Below are positions 17,278-25,792 of a DNA stretch of 64,000 nt, piece by piece (position 1 is the first letter of the stretch; every line of letters begins with the position of its first letter). The translations under genes and the position numbers were made by a program. Where the stretch lies: NCBI RefSeq assembly GCF_035982055.1, contig NZ_CP108427.1, positions 9,175,001 through 9,239,000 on the forward strand, given 5' to 3'. The notes beneath the pieces are model-generated. The model was not told the DNA's origin. It made no database searches and saw only the letters and a list, made by a program, of their open reading frames with translations. The stretch comes from Streptomyces sp. NBC_01288. Lineage in GTDB: Bacteria > Actinomycetota > Actinomycetes > Streptomycetales > Streptomycetaceae.

Positions 17278-19409
17278 CCACCACGACTCAGGCCGTCCGG
17301 TCGACGGGTGCCTTCGGAACCGCCCACACCCGCGTCGAGGGACGGGACAAGGTCACCGGCGCGGCCCGCTACGCGGGAGACTTCCCCTTCGCCGAACTCG
17401 CCCACGGCTGGCTGGTGTTGTCCACCGTCGCCCGAGGCCGCATCCGCACCGTCAAGACCGACCCGGTGCTCGCGATGCCCGGAGTCCTCGCCGTCCTGCA
17501 CCACGAGAACGCACCCCGTGTCACCACCGACTACATGAGCGTCGTGGGCCCACCGGACCCGGCCCTCGGACTGTTCCAGCACGACCAAGTCCCTTACGTG
17601 GGCTGGCCGGTGGCGCTGATCGTCGCCGAGACATCCGAGCAGGCCAGGGAGGCCGCCGAGGCGCTGGTGGTCGACTACGACGCGGAGCCGCACGACATCG
17701 CGTTCCATGCCGGGCACCCCGACGCCTACCTGCCCGCGGGCTCGCCCGCCGGACCGGCCGAGGTGGTGAAGGGCGACGTGGAGGACGCCCTCGCCCGGTC
17801 CGCCGTGGTCGTCGACGAGGAGTACACGACACCCGAGGAGCACCACAGCCCCCTGGAACCCCATGCCGCGACGGCCCGTTGGGAGGCCGGACGGCTCGAC
17901 GTCGTCGACTCCAACCAGAGCACCGTGTGGGTGGCCGGCGAACTCGCGAAACTCTTCTCCCTCGACCCGGCGGCCGTGCGGGTGCGGTCCGAACACGTCG
18001 GCGGCGGCTTCGGATCCAAGGGGGTACGGCCGCACCAGGTGGCCGCCGCGATGGCCGCGACCGTTCTCCAGCGCCCGGTCCGCGTGGTGTTGACGCGCCG
18101 TCAGATGTTCTCCCTCGTCGGCTACCGCAGCCCCACCACCCAGCGCGTCAGGCTCGGCGCCGACCCCGACGGCCGACTGCGCGCCCTCGACCACCAGGCA
18201 CTCAGCCTCACCTCGACCGTGCACGAATTCGTCGAACCGAGCGCCGCGTTCGGACGCCCGCTGTACGACGCCGACGCCCACCACTCCGCCTTCCGGGTCG
18301 TACGGCTCGACCTGCCGACCCCTACCTTCATGCGCGCCCCGGGGGAGGCGCCGGGCTCCTTCGCGCTGGAGTCCGCGCTCGACGAACTCGCCGAGAAGTG
18401 CGGACTCGACCCGATCGCCCTGCGCGTCCGCAACGAACCCGCGGTGGGGCCCGTCTCCGGACTCCCCTTCAGCAGCCGCAACCTGCTCGCCTGCTTCGAC
18501 GAGGGCGCCCGGCGCTTCGGCTGGGCCGACCGCGACCCCCGCCCCGGCGTGCGCCGCGACGGGCGCTGGCTGCTCGGCACCGGCATGGCCGCGGCCACCT
18601 TCCACGTCGGGGTCGGCCCCTCCACGGCGGCCGTCACCGCGGAGGCGGACGGCACCTACACCGTGCGGATCAACGCGACGGACATCGGCACCGGCGCCCG
18701 CACCGCGCTGACCCTGATCGCCGCGGAGTCGCTGGAGACGGAGCCGGCCCGGGTCCGCGTGCACATCGGGGACAGCGACCTCGGAGCCGCGATGTTCGCG
18801 GGAGGCTCGATGGGCACCCGCTCCTGGGCCTGGGCGGTGATGCGGGCGGCGGCCGACCTGCGGGAGCAACTGGCCCTGGGCGGCGACATCCCGCCCGACG
18901 GCATCACCGCGCGAAGCGACACCGCCGAGGCCGTCGCCGCGCTCGCCAAGAAGGAACGGCACTCCTTCGGCGCGCAGTTCGCCGAGGTCGCCGTGGACGT
19001 CGCCAGCGGTGAGGTCCGGGTACGACGGCTGCTCGGCATCTTCGCCGCCGGACGCATCGTCAACCCGCTGACCGCGCGCGGCCAGTTCGTCGGCGGGATG
19101 ATCTGGGGCATCTCCATGGCCCTGCACGAGGAGGCGGTCCGCGACACGGCGTCCGGCGCCCAGGTCGGACCGGACCTCGCCAACTACCACTTCTCCGCCA
19201 ACGCCGACGTACCGGCCGTCGAGGCGGACTGGGTCGACGACCCCGACCCGGACGACCCGGTCGGCATCAAGGGCATCGGCGAGATAGGGGTCGTAGGGAC
19301 CGCCGCGGCGATAGCCAACGCCGTCTGGCACGCCACCGGCGTCCGCCACCGCGCCCTGCCGATCCGCCCCGACCGGGTCCTGACCGCGGGCGGGTCGCCA
19401 AGTGCTTGA
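17274..19409 (+). CDS. Molybdenum hydroxylase large subunit (PaoC/XdhA/CoxL superfamily)
   Basis: A 711-residue protein carrying the molybdopterin cytosine dinucleotide-binding domains. Visible are the N-terminal hammerhead domain (EGRDKVTGAARYAGDFP), the GGGFGSKG loop, and the C-terminal catalytic Glu in KGIGEIGVVGTAAAI. Members oxidise aldehydes, purines or aromatic heterocycles by adding a water-derived oxygen. With the PaoB-like partner, aldehyde oxidation is the best guess. The next gene, xdhC-like, starts inside its last codons. Confidence 0.92.
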   Translation: MTTTTQAVRSTGAFGTAHTRVEGRDKVTGAARYAGDFPFAELAHGWLVLSTVARGRIRTVKTDPVLAMPGVLAVLHHENAPRVTTDYMSVVGPPDPALGLFQHDQVPYVGWPVALIVAETSEQAREAAEALVVDYDAEPHDIAFHAGHPDAYLPAGSPAGPAEVVKGDVEDALARSAVVVDEEYTTPEEHHSPLEPHAATARWEAGRLDVVDSNQSTVWVAGELAKLFSLDPAAVRVRSEHVGGGFGSKGVRPHQVAAAMAATVLQRPVRVVLTRRQMFSLVGYRSPTTQRVRLGADPDGRLRALDHQALSLTSTVHEFVEPSAAFGRPLYDADAHHSAFRVVRLDLPTPTFMRAPGEAPGSFALESALDELAEKCGLDPIALRVRNEPAVGPVSGLPFSSRNLLACFDEGARRFGWADRDPRPGVRRDGRWLLGTGMAAATFHVGVGPSTAAVTAEADGTYTVRINATDIGTGARTALTLIAAESLETEPARVRVHIGDSDLGAAMFAGGSMGTRSWAWAVMRAAADLREQLALGGDIPPDGITARSDTAEAVAALAKKERHSFGAQFAEVAVDVASGEVRVRRLLGIFAAGRIVNPLTARGQFVGGMIWGISMALHEEAVRDTASGAQVGPDLANYHFSANADVPAVEADWVDDPDPDDPVGIKGIGEIGVVGTAAAIANAVWHATGVRHRALPIRPDRVLTAGGSPSA

Positions 19410-20643
19410 CATCGCCGAGGAGTTGGACAGCTGGATGCGGGACGGCCGGGACTTCGCCGTCGCGACCGTCGTCACCGTGGGCGGCAGCGCACCGCGCCCA
19501 CCCGGTGCCGCGCTCGCCGTCGACACCGACGGCACGGTGATCGGCTCGGTCTCCGGCGGCTGCGTCGAGGGCGCGGTCTACGACCTGTGCGTGCAGGCGC
19601 TCCAGGACGGCGAGCCGGTCCGCGAACGCTTCGGCTACAGCGACGAGGACGCCTTCGCCGTGGGCCTGACCTGCGGCGGGGTCATCGACGTCCTGGTCAC
19701 GCCGGTGCGTGGGGGTGACCCGGTGTACGCCGCGGGGTTGGCGGCGGCGGCCGGGGGCGAGCCGGTGGCGCTCGCCCGGGTGGCCCGGGGGCCCGCCGAA
19801 CTGCTCGGCAGGGCGCTGCTGGTGTATCCCGACGGGAGGCACGAGGGCAGCCTCGGCGCGAGGGGCGAGGGCGGCCCGGGCGAGGGCGGCCCGGGCAGGG
19901 CGGACGCGTGTGGCCCCGGCGAGGCGGACGAGAGCGGCCGCCACCGACCGCACGAAGGCCCCCGCGTCGGCCGGCCCCACCTGGACCGTACGTCGGCGGC
20001 GCAGGCCCGCGCGCTGCTGGACCTCGGCCGTACCGGATCCGTCGAGATCTCGGAGGACGGCTCGTACTGCCCCGGTGGGCTGACCCTCTTCGTCGAGTCC
20101 AGCGTGCCCGCACCCCGCATGATCGTCTTCGGTGCCGTCGACTTCGCGGCGGCGCTGGTGCGGGCCGGCAAGTTCCTGGGCTATCGAGTGACCGTGTGCG
20201 ACGCCCGGCCCGTCTTCGCCACCCGGAGCCGGTTCCCGGACGCCGACGAGATCGTGGTCGACTGGCCGCACCGCTACCTCCGGCACACGGCCACGGACGA
20301 GCGCACGGTCCTTTGCGTACTCACCCACGACGCCAAGTTCGACATACCGCTCCTCGGAGAGGCACTGAGGCTGCCCGTCGCCTTCGTCGGAGCCATGGGC
20401 TCGCGCCGGACCCACGAGGACCGCAACCGACGGCTCCGCGAAGTCGGCGTCAGCGAGCGGGAGTTGGCCCGGCTGCGCTCTCCGATCGGCCTCGACCTGG
20501 GCGGCCGCACGCCCGAGGAGACGGCCCTGTCCATCGCGGCGGAGATCGTCGCCCTGCGCAACGGCGGCTCGGGCGTCCCGCTGACCGGCTCGGCGGCACC
20601 GATCCACCGCGACCGGGACAAGATCGTGCTGGGGGCGTCCTGA
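19402..20643 (+). CDS. XdhC-family molybdenum cofactor insertion/sulfuration protein
   Basis: A 413-residue protein. An N-terminal XdhC/CoxI domain (SVSGGCVEGAVY) and a C-terminal Rossmann domain (FVGAMGSRRT, GLDLGGRTPEETALSIAAEI) are present. XdhC proteins bind the Mo cofactor and hand the sulfurated form to the enzyme. Between the domains is a low-complexity Gly/Glu/Pro/Arg linker (about residues 150-190) absent from typical members, built partly from a 15-bp tandem repeat. GTG 19402 overlaps the end of the preceding gene by eight bases. Confidence 0.88.
   Translation: MLDIAEELDSWMRDGRDFAVATVVTVGGSAPRPPGAALAVDTDGTVIGSVSGGCVEGAVYDLCVQALQDGEPVRERFGYSDEDAFAVGLTCGGVIDVLVTPVRGGDPVYAAGLAAAAGGEPVALARVARGPAELLGRALLVYPDGRHEGSLGARGEGGPGEGGPGRADACGPGEADESGRHRPHEGPRVGRPHLDRTSAAQARALLDLGRTGSVEISEDGSYCPGGLTLFVESSVPAPRMIVFGAVDFAAALVRAGKFLGYRVTVCDARPVFATRSRFPDADEIVVDWPHRYLRHTATDERTVLCVLTHDAKFDIPLLGEALRLPVAFVGAMGSRRTHEDRNRRLREVGVSERELARLRSPIGLDLGGRTPEETALSIAAEIVALRNGGSGVPLTGSAAPIHRDRDKIVLGAS
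19865..19894. repeat. Two tandem 15-bp units inside the XdhC-like gene
   Basis: GCGAGGGCGGCCCGG occurs twice head-to-tail at 19865-19879 and 19880-19894. It is in frame and encodes a GEGGP pentapeptide repeat in the interdomain linker, so copy number could change without breaking the frame. Confidence 0.85.
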
Positions 20644-20653
20644 AGCGGACCGG

Positions 20654-21337
20654 TCAGCCCTCGGCCAGCCAGCCGTACGCCCCCTGCGCACTGAACTCGG
20701 CCTGCCCGCCCCGCAGTAGCAGCCCCGCCGACGCGAACTCGGGGGCGTCGGCCTGCGCGGCCACGTACGGGATCGCGATGCAGCGCATCCCGGCCGCGTG
20801 TGCCGCCGCCGCGCCCGGTGCCGCGTCCTCCAGGACCACACAGTCGGCCGGAGCCGCCCCGAGCCTGCGCGCGGCCTCCAGGAAGACGTCCGGCGCGGGC
20901 TTGCCCCGGGCCACCTCGTCCGCCGAGACCGCGGTCCGCAGCGACGCGTCGAGCCCGGTGCCGGTCAGGATCGCCTCGATGGCCTCCGGCGACGAACCCG
21001 ACGCCACCGCCATCGGCACCCCCTCCGCCGCGAGCAGCTCCACGAACTTCCGCATCTCCGGGTACACGCGCGTGGCGGCCCGGGCCAGCGCCAGATAACG
21101 GCGGTTGGTCTCCGCGAGCAACTCCTCCACCGGCGCCTTCAGGCCGTAGCGCTCCTTCAGGAGGACGAGGGTCTCCTGGGTGCTGATGCCGACGAAGCGT
21201 TCGTGCCGGGCCCAGGTGAAGTCCGGGACGCCGTGCTCGGCGAGGGTCTGCCGGGTGGCTTCGTAGTAGTTCGGCTCGCTGTCCACGAGTGTTCCGTCGA
21301 GATCGAAGATGACCGAGAGGCCGCCGAGATTGCTCAT
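20654..21337 (-). CDS. HAD-superfamily sugar-phosphatase-like hydrolase
   Basis: A 227-residue protein with canonical HAD motifs: FDLDGTLVDSEP (nucleophile and acid/base Asp), the motif II Ser in VASGSSP, Lys in GKPAPDVF and the acidic VVLEDAAPG. It has the beta-phosphoglucomutase-like helical cap. ATG 21337 fits the family start. It lies 19 bp downstream of the AsnC gene, so they probably share a transcript. Confidence 0.88.
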   Translation of the reverse strand: MSNLGGLSVIFDLDGTLVDSEPNYYEATRQTLAEHGVPDFTWARHERFVGISTQETLVLLKERYGLKAPVEELLAETNRRYLALARAATRVYPEMRKFVELLAAEGVPMAVASGSSPEAIEAILTGTGLDASLRTAVSADEVARGKPAPDVFLEAARRLGAAPADCVVLEDAAPGAAAAHAAGMRCIAIPYVAAQADAPEFASAGLLLRGGQAEFSAQGAYGWLAEG

Positions 21338-21356
21338 GGGTTCAGGATGCCAAGGG

Positions 21357-21833
21357 TCACGTGCGGGCCGCGCGGCCGATCGACTCCACCAGCGGCAGCA
21401 GGCGGTGCGGGACGCGCTCGCGCAGCGCCATCTCGGTCCGGGTGCGGACCACACCCGGCAGGCTGATCAGCCGCTGGATCACGTCCTCCAGGTGGCCGTT
21501 GTCCCGCGCGACGACCCGGGTGAGCAGGTCCCCGCCACCGGTGATCGAGAACGCCTCGACGATCTCCGGTACGGCGGCCAGCGCGTCCCCGACCTCGTCG
21601 AGATGCCCCTGGGTGACCTCGATGTGCACGAACGCGAGCACCGGGTGCCCGAGCGCGGCGGGGGAGAGGGAGGGGCCCGTACCGGTGATCACCCCGTCCC
21701 GCTCCATCCGGTCGAGCCGGGCCTGGAGCGTGCCGCGGGCGACGCCGAGCAGCCGGGCGTACTCGCGCACGCTGGTACGCGGCTGCTCCAGAAGCAGCCT
21801 GAGGATGCGGGTGTCGAGTTCGTCCACGCTCAT
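21357..21833 (-). CDS. Lrp/AsnC-family transcriptional regulator
   Basis: A 158-residue protein. The N-terminal helix-turn-helix (TSVREYARLLGVARGTLQARLDRMERDGVI) is followed by the RAM ligand-binding domain (AFVHIEVTQGHLDEVGDAL.., ITGGGDLLTRVVARD). ATG 21833 fits the family. It probably controls itself and the divergent FUSC transporter. Repeated CCAATGG elements lie in the shared upstream region. Confidence 0.9.
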   Translation of the reverse strand: MSVDELDTRILRLLLEQPRTSVREYARLLGVARGTLQARLDRMERDGVITGTGPSLSPAALGHPVLAFVHIEVTQGHLDEVGDALAAVPEIVEAFSITGGGDLLTRVVARDNGHLEDVIQRLISLPGVVRTRTEMALRERVPHRLLPLVESIGRAART

Positions 21834-21847
21834 GAGGCAAGACTGTA

Positions 21848-21889
21848 CCAATGGCCCAGCACCCTGTGACCGGGCCAATGGACCAGTGG
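21848..21889. promoter_or_regulatory. Repeated CCAATGG elements upstream of the AsnC regulator
   Basis: CCAATGG occurs at 21848-21854 and 21875-21881, with CCAGTGG at 21883-21889, and TGGCCC/GGGCCA form an inverted pair at 21852-21857 and 21872-21877. Spaced, degenerate sites are normal for Lrp/AsnC octamers. This is a candidate autoregulatory region between the divergent AsnC and FUSC genes. Confidence 0.45.
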
Positions 21890-22023
21890 ATCGGGGACCA
21901 CTTGAGCCACTCGCCCCGATGATGCTCTCATGGGCATGTCGATGGCGCTGCGGACCTCCGCGGCGCCTTTTTCATGCCGGTGTTCGGTCGGCGTCCAGGG
22001 GCAGTCGCAGGGGGCGGGAAGCA

Positions 22024-23517
22024 GTGCTGAAAAGGGTGTTCGTGGCTCCGGACCCGGGGTGCGTGCGGCTGCGGTTCGCCGCTCGGGCCGTCCTCGGCAT
22101 CGGTCTCGCGGTCGTCGTCTGCGGGCTGACCGGGCAGTCCCTCGCGGGCGCAGTCACCGGCGGTCTCGCCGCGCTGCTCGCCCTGTTCACGGTGACGGAC
22201 GCCACGGTGCGCGGGCAGGCCGTCACCACCGCGCTGCTGCCCTGCGTGGGCCTGCCGGTGCTCGCCGCCGCGGCCGAACTGCACGACCACGCCGTCGCCC
22301 GGGACCTCACCTTCCTCGCGGTGGTCGGCGCCGGCGTCTACGCGCGCCGCTGGGGACCGCGCGGCCACAGCCTCGGCGTCTTCGCGTTCATGACCTTCTT
22401 CGTGGCGCAGTTCCTGCATGCGACCACGGACCAACTGCCCGTGCTCTACGCGGCAGTTGTCCTCTCCGTGCTCACCGCGTCGACGGTCCGCTTCGGCTTC
22501 TGGTGCTACGAACGCCGGTTGCCCCCGACCGCCGTACCCGCCCCAACTGTCGGTCGGGGCCTGGCCCGTGTGACCACGAGGCAGGCGGTCCAGGCGACCG
22601 CCGGTGCCGGATTCGCGCTCGTGGTGGGCCAGTTGGTGTCCGGGCAGCGCTGGTACTGGGCCGTCGGCGCCACCTGGTGGATCTTCGTGAACACCGCCTC
22701 GCGTGGCGAGACCGTGGTCCGCGGCTTCCGTCGCGTCCTCGGCACGGTCCTCGGCATCGCCCTGGGCCTGCTCGTCGCCGTACCGGTCCACGGCGCCCCC
22801 GTCCCCACCGCGATCCTGGTCGCCGCCTGCGTCTTCGGCATCTTCTACTCGGCCGCCGTCTCCTACACCTGGATGATGCTCTCCGTGACCTTGATGGCAG
22901 AGCTGCTCTACGGCCTCCTCGGCGTCCTGAACCCCGGCCTGCTGGCGCTGCGGTTCGCGGAGACCGGCGTCGGCGCGCTGGGCGCCGTACTGGCCGTCCT
23001 CCTCGTCCTCCCGGTGACCACCCACACCACCACCGACGCCTGGATCCAACGCGCCCTGCGCTGCGTCCACACCTGCACCGCCGAGGCCACCGCCCGCCTC
23101 GCCGGTTCCGCGACGGCCGACCCCGCCGGCCGCGTAGCCGAACTGGAGCAACTCCTGGGCCGGGTACGGCTCTCCGTCGCCCCCCTCGTGCACCCGCTGA
23201 ACCCCGCGCTCGGCCGCAAGCGCCGCGCCCGCCGGGTCCTCACCCTGCTCGACGACTGCGCCCGCGAGATCCGCGGCCTCGTCGTGGTGGCCGCGGACCC
23301 CGAGGCATCCCACGACGCCCGCCTGGCCGCCGCCTGCTGGCGCGTGGAGGCCGCGGTCGAGGCACTCACCGACGGCGACGCGTCACACCTCACGGCCTCG
23401 GCGGCCCGGCCACCCGCGGAGCCCGCGCTGGCCCACCTCCACGGCCTGGAACGGGCCCTCGCGGAGCTGGCGGAGCCCCTGCGTGCGCGGTCCGGTTCGC
23501 GGCTCGTCGGGGCGTGA
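22024..23517 (+). CDS. FUSC-family (aromatic acid/fusaric acid-type) inner membrane transporter
   Basis: A 497-residue membrane protein started at GTG 22024, after GGGAAG. Two blocks of hydrophobic helices (about 20-150 and 195-325) flank a cytoplasmic loop, and a soluble helical C-terminus follows (LEQLLGRVRLSVAP). This two-block arrangement is that of FUSC/ArAE proteins, which export aromatic compounds. Substrate unknown. It is divergent from the AsnC regulator. Confidence 0.82.
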   Translation: MLKRVFVAPDPGCVRLRFAARAVLGIGLAVVVCGLTGQSLAGAVTGGLAALLALFTVTDATVRGQAVTTALLPCVGLPVLAAAAELHDHAVARDLTFLAVVGAGVYARRWGPRGHSLGVFAFMTFFVAQFLHATTDQLPVLYAAVVLSVLTASTVRFGFWCYERRLPPTAVPAPTVGRGLARVTTRQAVQATAGAGFALVVGQLVSGQRWYWAVGATWWIFVNTASRGETVVRGFRRVLGTVLGIALGLLVAVPVHGAPVPTAILVAACVFGIFYSAAVSYTWMMLSVTLMAELLYGLLGVLNPGLLALRFAETGVGALGAVLAVLLVLPVTTHTTTDAWIQRALRCVHTCTAEATARLAGSATADPAGRVAELEQLLGRVRLSVAPLVHPLNPALGRKRRARRVLTLLDDCAREIRGLVVVAADPEASHDARLAAACWRVEAAVEALTDGDASHLTASAARPPAEPALAHLHGLERALAELAEPLRARSGSRLVGA

Positions 23518-23635
23518 GCCGGTACGGGAGCGAGACCGGTACGGCCGGGCCGAGAAAGGTCCGGGATTTGGTCTAGACCGGTCATGATCGGCTGCTACCG
23601 TCACCCCGGACGGCACTGACCGAGAGGGGACAGCG

Positions 23636-24673
23636 GTGGCAGACGGCGGCAGGCGGGGGCGGCGGGCCTTCATCGGGTCGTTCACGGCGGCGGGCGGCCC
23701 GGGTGTCGTCGCGGCGGCCGTGGACGCGGACAGCGGCGCGCTGACCGTCCTGAGCAGTGTCAACGGCGTCCCCGACCCCTCGTATCTGGCCCTGGCACCC
23801 GACGGGGACACGCTCTACGCCGTCAGCGAGACGGCCGAGGGCGCGGTGGCCGCGTACCGCGTGAACGGCGACAGGCCCGAGCCGCTCGGTCCGCCGGTGC
23901 GCGTGGGCGGCGCGGGGCCGACGTACCTGAGCCTGTTCGCGGGGCACCTCCTGACCGCCGACTACGGCTCCGGCAGCGTCACCGCCGTGCCGGTCCGCCC
24001 GGACGGCACCCTGGCGAGCCGCCCCTCCGGACAGCTCCGGCACACCGGCTCCGGCCCGCACCAGCAGCGCCAACAGGGTCCGCACGCCCACCAGATCCAG
24101 CCCGACCCGAGCGGCCGCTGGGCGGTCAGCGTCGACCTCGGCACGGACTCCGTGCGGGTGTGCACGCTGGAGGACGGACGTCCCGTACTGCACCGCGAGA
24201 TCGCGCTGCGACCCGGCTCGGGCCCCCGCCACCTGGCCTTCCACCCCGACGGCAGCCACGCCTACGTCCTCAACGAACTCACGCCGACCGTCACCGTCTG
24301 CCGCTGGGACGCCGGGAGCGGCTCACTGAAGCCGCTGACCGAGGTGCCGGTCCTGCCCGGCCCGCCGGACGGCGACGCCGCCTACCCCTCGGGCATCGTG
24401 ACCTCGCCGGACGGCCGCTTCGTCTGGACGGCGACCCGCGGCGAGGACGTGCTGTCCGTCCTCGCCGTCGAGGGCGACGGGCTGCGACTGATCGGGACGG
24501 TGCCCTGCGAGGGCCACTGGCCGCGCGCGATCGCCCAGGCCGGGGGGCGTCTGTACGTCGCGAACGAGCGCTCCGGCGACGTGACTTGGTTCACCGTCGA
24601 CCCCGCCACGGGCGTTCCACGACGCGGCGGCTCGATCAAGGTGACCGCCGCGTCCTGCGTGGTTTTCGACTGA
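23636..24673 (+). CDS. Lactonase-family seven-bladed beta-propeller protein
   Basis: A 345-residue protein beginning at GTG 23636 after an AGGGGA sequence. Repeated strands (PSYLALAPDGDTLYAV, PRHLAFHPDGSHAYVLNE, PSGIVTSPDGRFVWTA) fit the 6-phosphogluconolactonase (YbhE/Pgl-like) propeller family. No signal peptide is present, so it is likely cytoplasmic. Whether it hydrolyses 6-phosphogluconolactone or another lactone is not shown by sequence. Confidence 0.85.
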   Translation: MADGGRRGRRAFIGSFTAAGGPGVVAAAVDADSGALTVLSSVNGVPDPSYLALAPDGDTLYAVSETAEGAVAAYRVNGDRPEPLGPPVRVGGAGPTYLSLFAGHLLTADYGSGSVTAVPVRPDGTLASRPSGQLRHTGSGPHQQRQQGPHAHQIQPDPSGRWAVSVDLGTDSVRVCTLEDGRPVLHREIALRPGSGPRHLAFHPDGSHAYVLNELTPTVTVCRWDAGSGSLKPLTEVPVLPGPPDGDAAYPSGIVTSPDGRFVWTATRGEDVLSVLAVEGDGLRLIGTVPCEGHWPRAIAQAGGRLYVANERSGDVTWFTVDPATGVPRRGGSIKVTAASCVVFD

Positions 24674-24696
24674 CCCGCTGTCGTCCCTACGGCATG

Positions 24697-24735
24697 CCGA
24701 AGGGCCCACTCCCGCGTGAGGAGGGGCCCTTTCGG
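24697..24735. terminator. Bidirectional terminator between convergent genes
   Basis: CCGAAGGGCCC (24697-24707) pairs with GGGGCCCTTTCGG (24723-24735), with an inner CTCC/GGAG extension. It lies between the lactonase gene (+) and the CbiX-like gene (-), in the only gap both transcripts need to end in. Confidence 0.8.
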
Positions 24736-24763
24736 CGCTACGGCGTACGCGTGCGGGGGTCGA

Positions 24764-25687
24764 TCAGCGAACCGGAGCGCCCTGCGGCTGCGGCGGGGTG
24801 ATGCCCAGCGCCATCGTGTACTTGGCGAGCGCGAGCTTGCCGATCGCCGGGTACGGACCGAGCGCCTCGGCGGCGGCACAGCCGGCCTCGGCGGCGGCCG
24901 CCTCCAGCAGACCCGCGTCGATCTCGGGACCGATCAGATACGGCGCCAGCGCCAGGTGCTGCGAACCCGACCCGCGCAACTGCTCCGCGATCGCCGCGAT
25001 CGAACCTTCCTGGTCCAGAGCCGCAGCCATCACCGGCACGGCGAGCCGCGCGGCGAGCAGCATGCCGGTGATCCCGGCCGCCTGCACGGCCTCCTCGCCG
25101 CCCACGGACGCGAGGACGATGCCGTCCGCGGCGGTGGTCACGGTGAACAGCCGGGCGCGGTCGGCACGGGCCAGACCCGCCTCGGACAGCCGCACGTGCA
25201 GCGCCTCGGCGAGCAACGGGTGCGGGCCGAGCACATCGGTCAGGTCGGCCGCGACACGGCTGTCCATGACGGCCTGGCGGACCTGGCGCAGCAGCGCGCT
25301 GTCCGGACCGGCGAGCAGCGGCACGACGACGGCCACCGGCCCGTCGGGCTCCTTGACGTCGGCGCCGGCGGCCCTGGCCTGCTCGAAGCGGGCGGTGCGC
25401 TCCTCAGCGGCGTGCGCGAGCACGGACGTCAACGTGGGGAACTCGGAGTCGTCCCCGTCGAGATAACCGATGCGGCCGTCGAGACCGGGCAGCTCGGAGC
25501 GCGCGATGCTCACGACCTCCTCGGCGAGGCTGCGCGTGGCGGCGCTGGGCGTGCCCGGCACGGCGAGAACCAGCGCGGGCGCGCCTTCGGGAGCCGCCAG
25601 CTGCTCGGGTCGGCGGTGCCGCCCGGGCTGGCGAGGTCGCGGCATTCGTACTGGCAGGCCGGACGCGGGCCCAGTGGGGGAGCTCAT
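24764..25687 (-). CDS. CbiX/SirB-like protein, probably lacking chelatase histidines
   Basis: A 307-residue protein with the two-lobed sirohydrochlorin cobaltochelatase fold by pattern (LVLAVPGTPSAAT.., RIGYLDGDDSEFPTL, VVVPLLAG; second half LFTVTTAADGIVLAS.., HLALAPYLIGPEID). The HGS motif that opens active members is replaced by VPG, so the metal-binding His is missing. No other sirohaem or cobalamin gene is adjacent. Several in-frame starts exist; ATG 25687 has no Shine-Dalgarno sequence. Function may differ from chelation. Confidence 0.75.
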   Translation of the reverse strand: MSSPTGPASGLPVRMPRPRQPGRHRRPEQLAAPEGAPALVLAVPGTPSAATRSLAEEVVSIARSELPGLDGRIGYLDGDDSEFPTLTSVLAHAAEERTARFEQARAAGADVKEPDGPVAVVVPLLAGPDSALLRQVRQAVMDSRVAADLTDVLGPHPLLAEALHVRLSEAGLARADRARLFTVTTAADGIVLASVGGEEAVQAAGITGMLLAARLAVPVMAAALDQEGSIAAIAEQLRGSGSQHLALAPYLIGPEIDAGLLEAAAAEAGCAAAEALGPYPAIGKLALAKYTMALGITPPQPQGAPVR

Positions 25688-25714
25688 GGCGAGGCATGTT
25701 ACTGGCTTCCTGGG

Positions 25715-25731
25715 CTCCCCTGTTCGGGGAG
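25715..25731. terminator. Small GC-rich hairpin between kinase and CbiX-like gene
   Basis: CTCCCC (25715-25720) pairs with GGGGAG (25726-25731) around a five-base loop. No T-run follows on the minus strand, so it may be a weak terminator or an attenuator for the kinase transcript. Confidence 0.35.
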
Positions 25732-25792
25732 GGTGCAGGTGAGCGGTATCCGTCCTGTTTTGTCTGATGAGTTACGTACGGATCAGAAGTGA

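Noticed and set aside
17205..19535. Long open frame (about 776 codons) antisense to the molybdenum hydroxylase gene
   Set aside because: It mirrors third-position GC bias of the real gene, is Gly/Val/Asp/Arg-rich without motifs, and lacks a sensible start. The plus-strand gene has complete family motifs.
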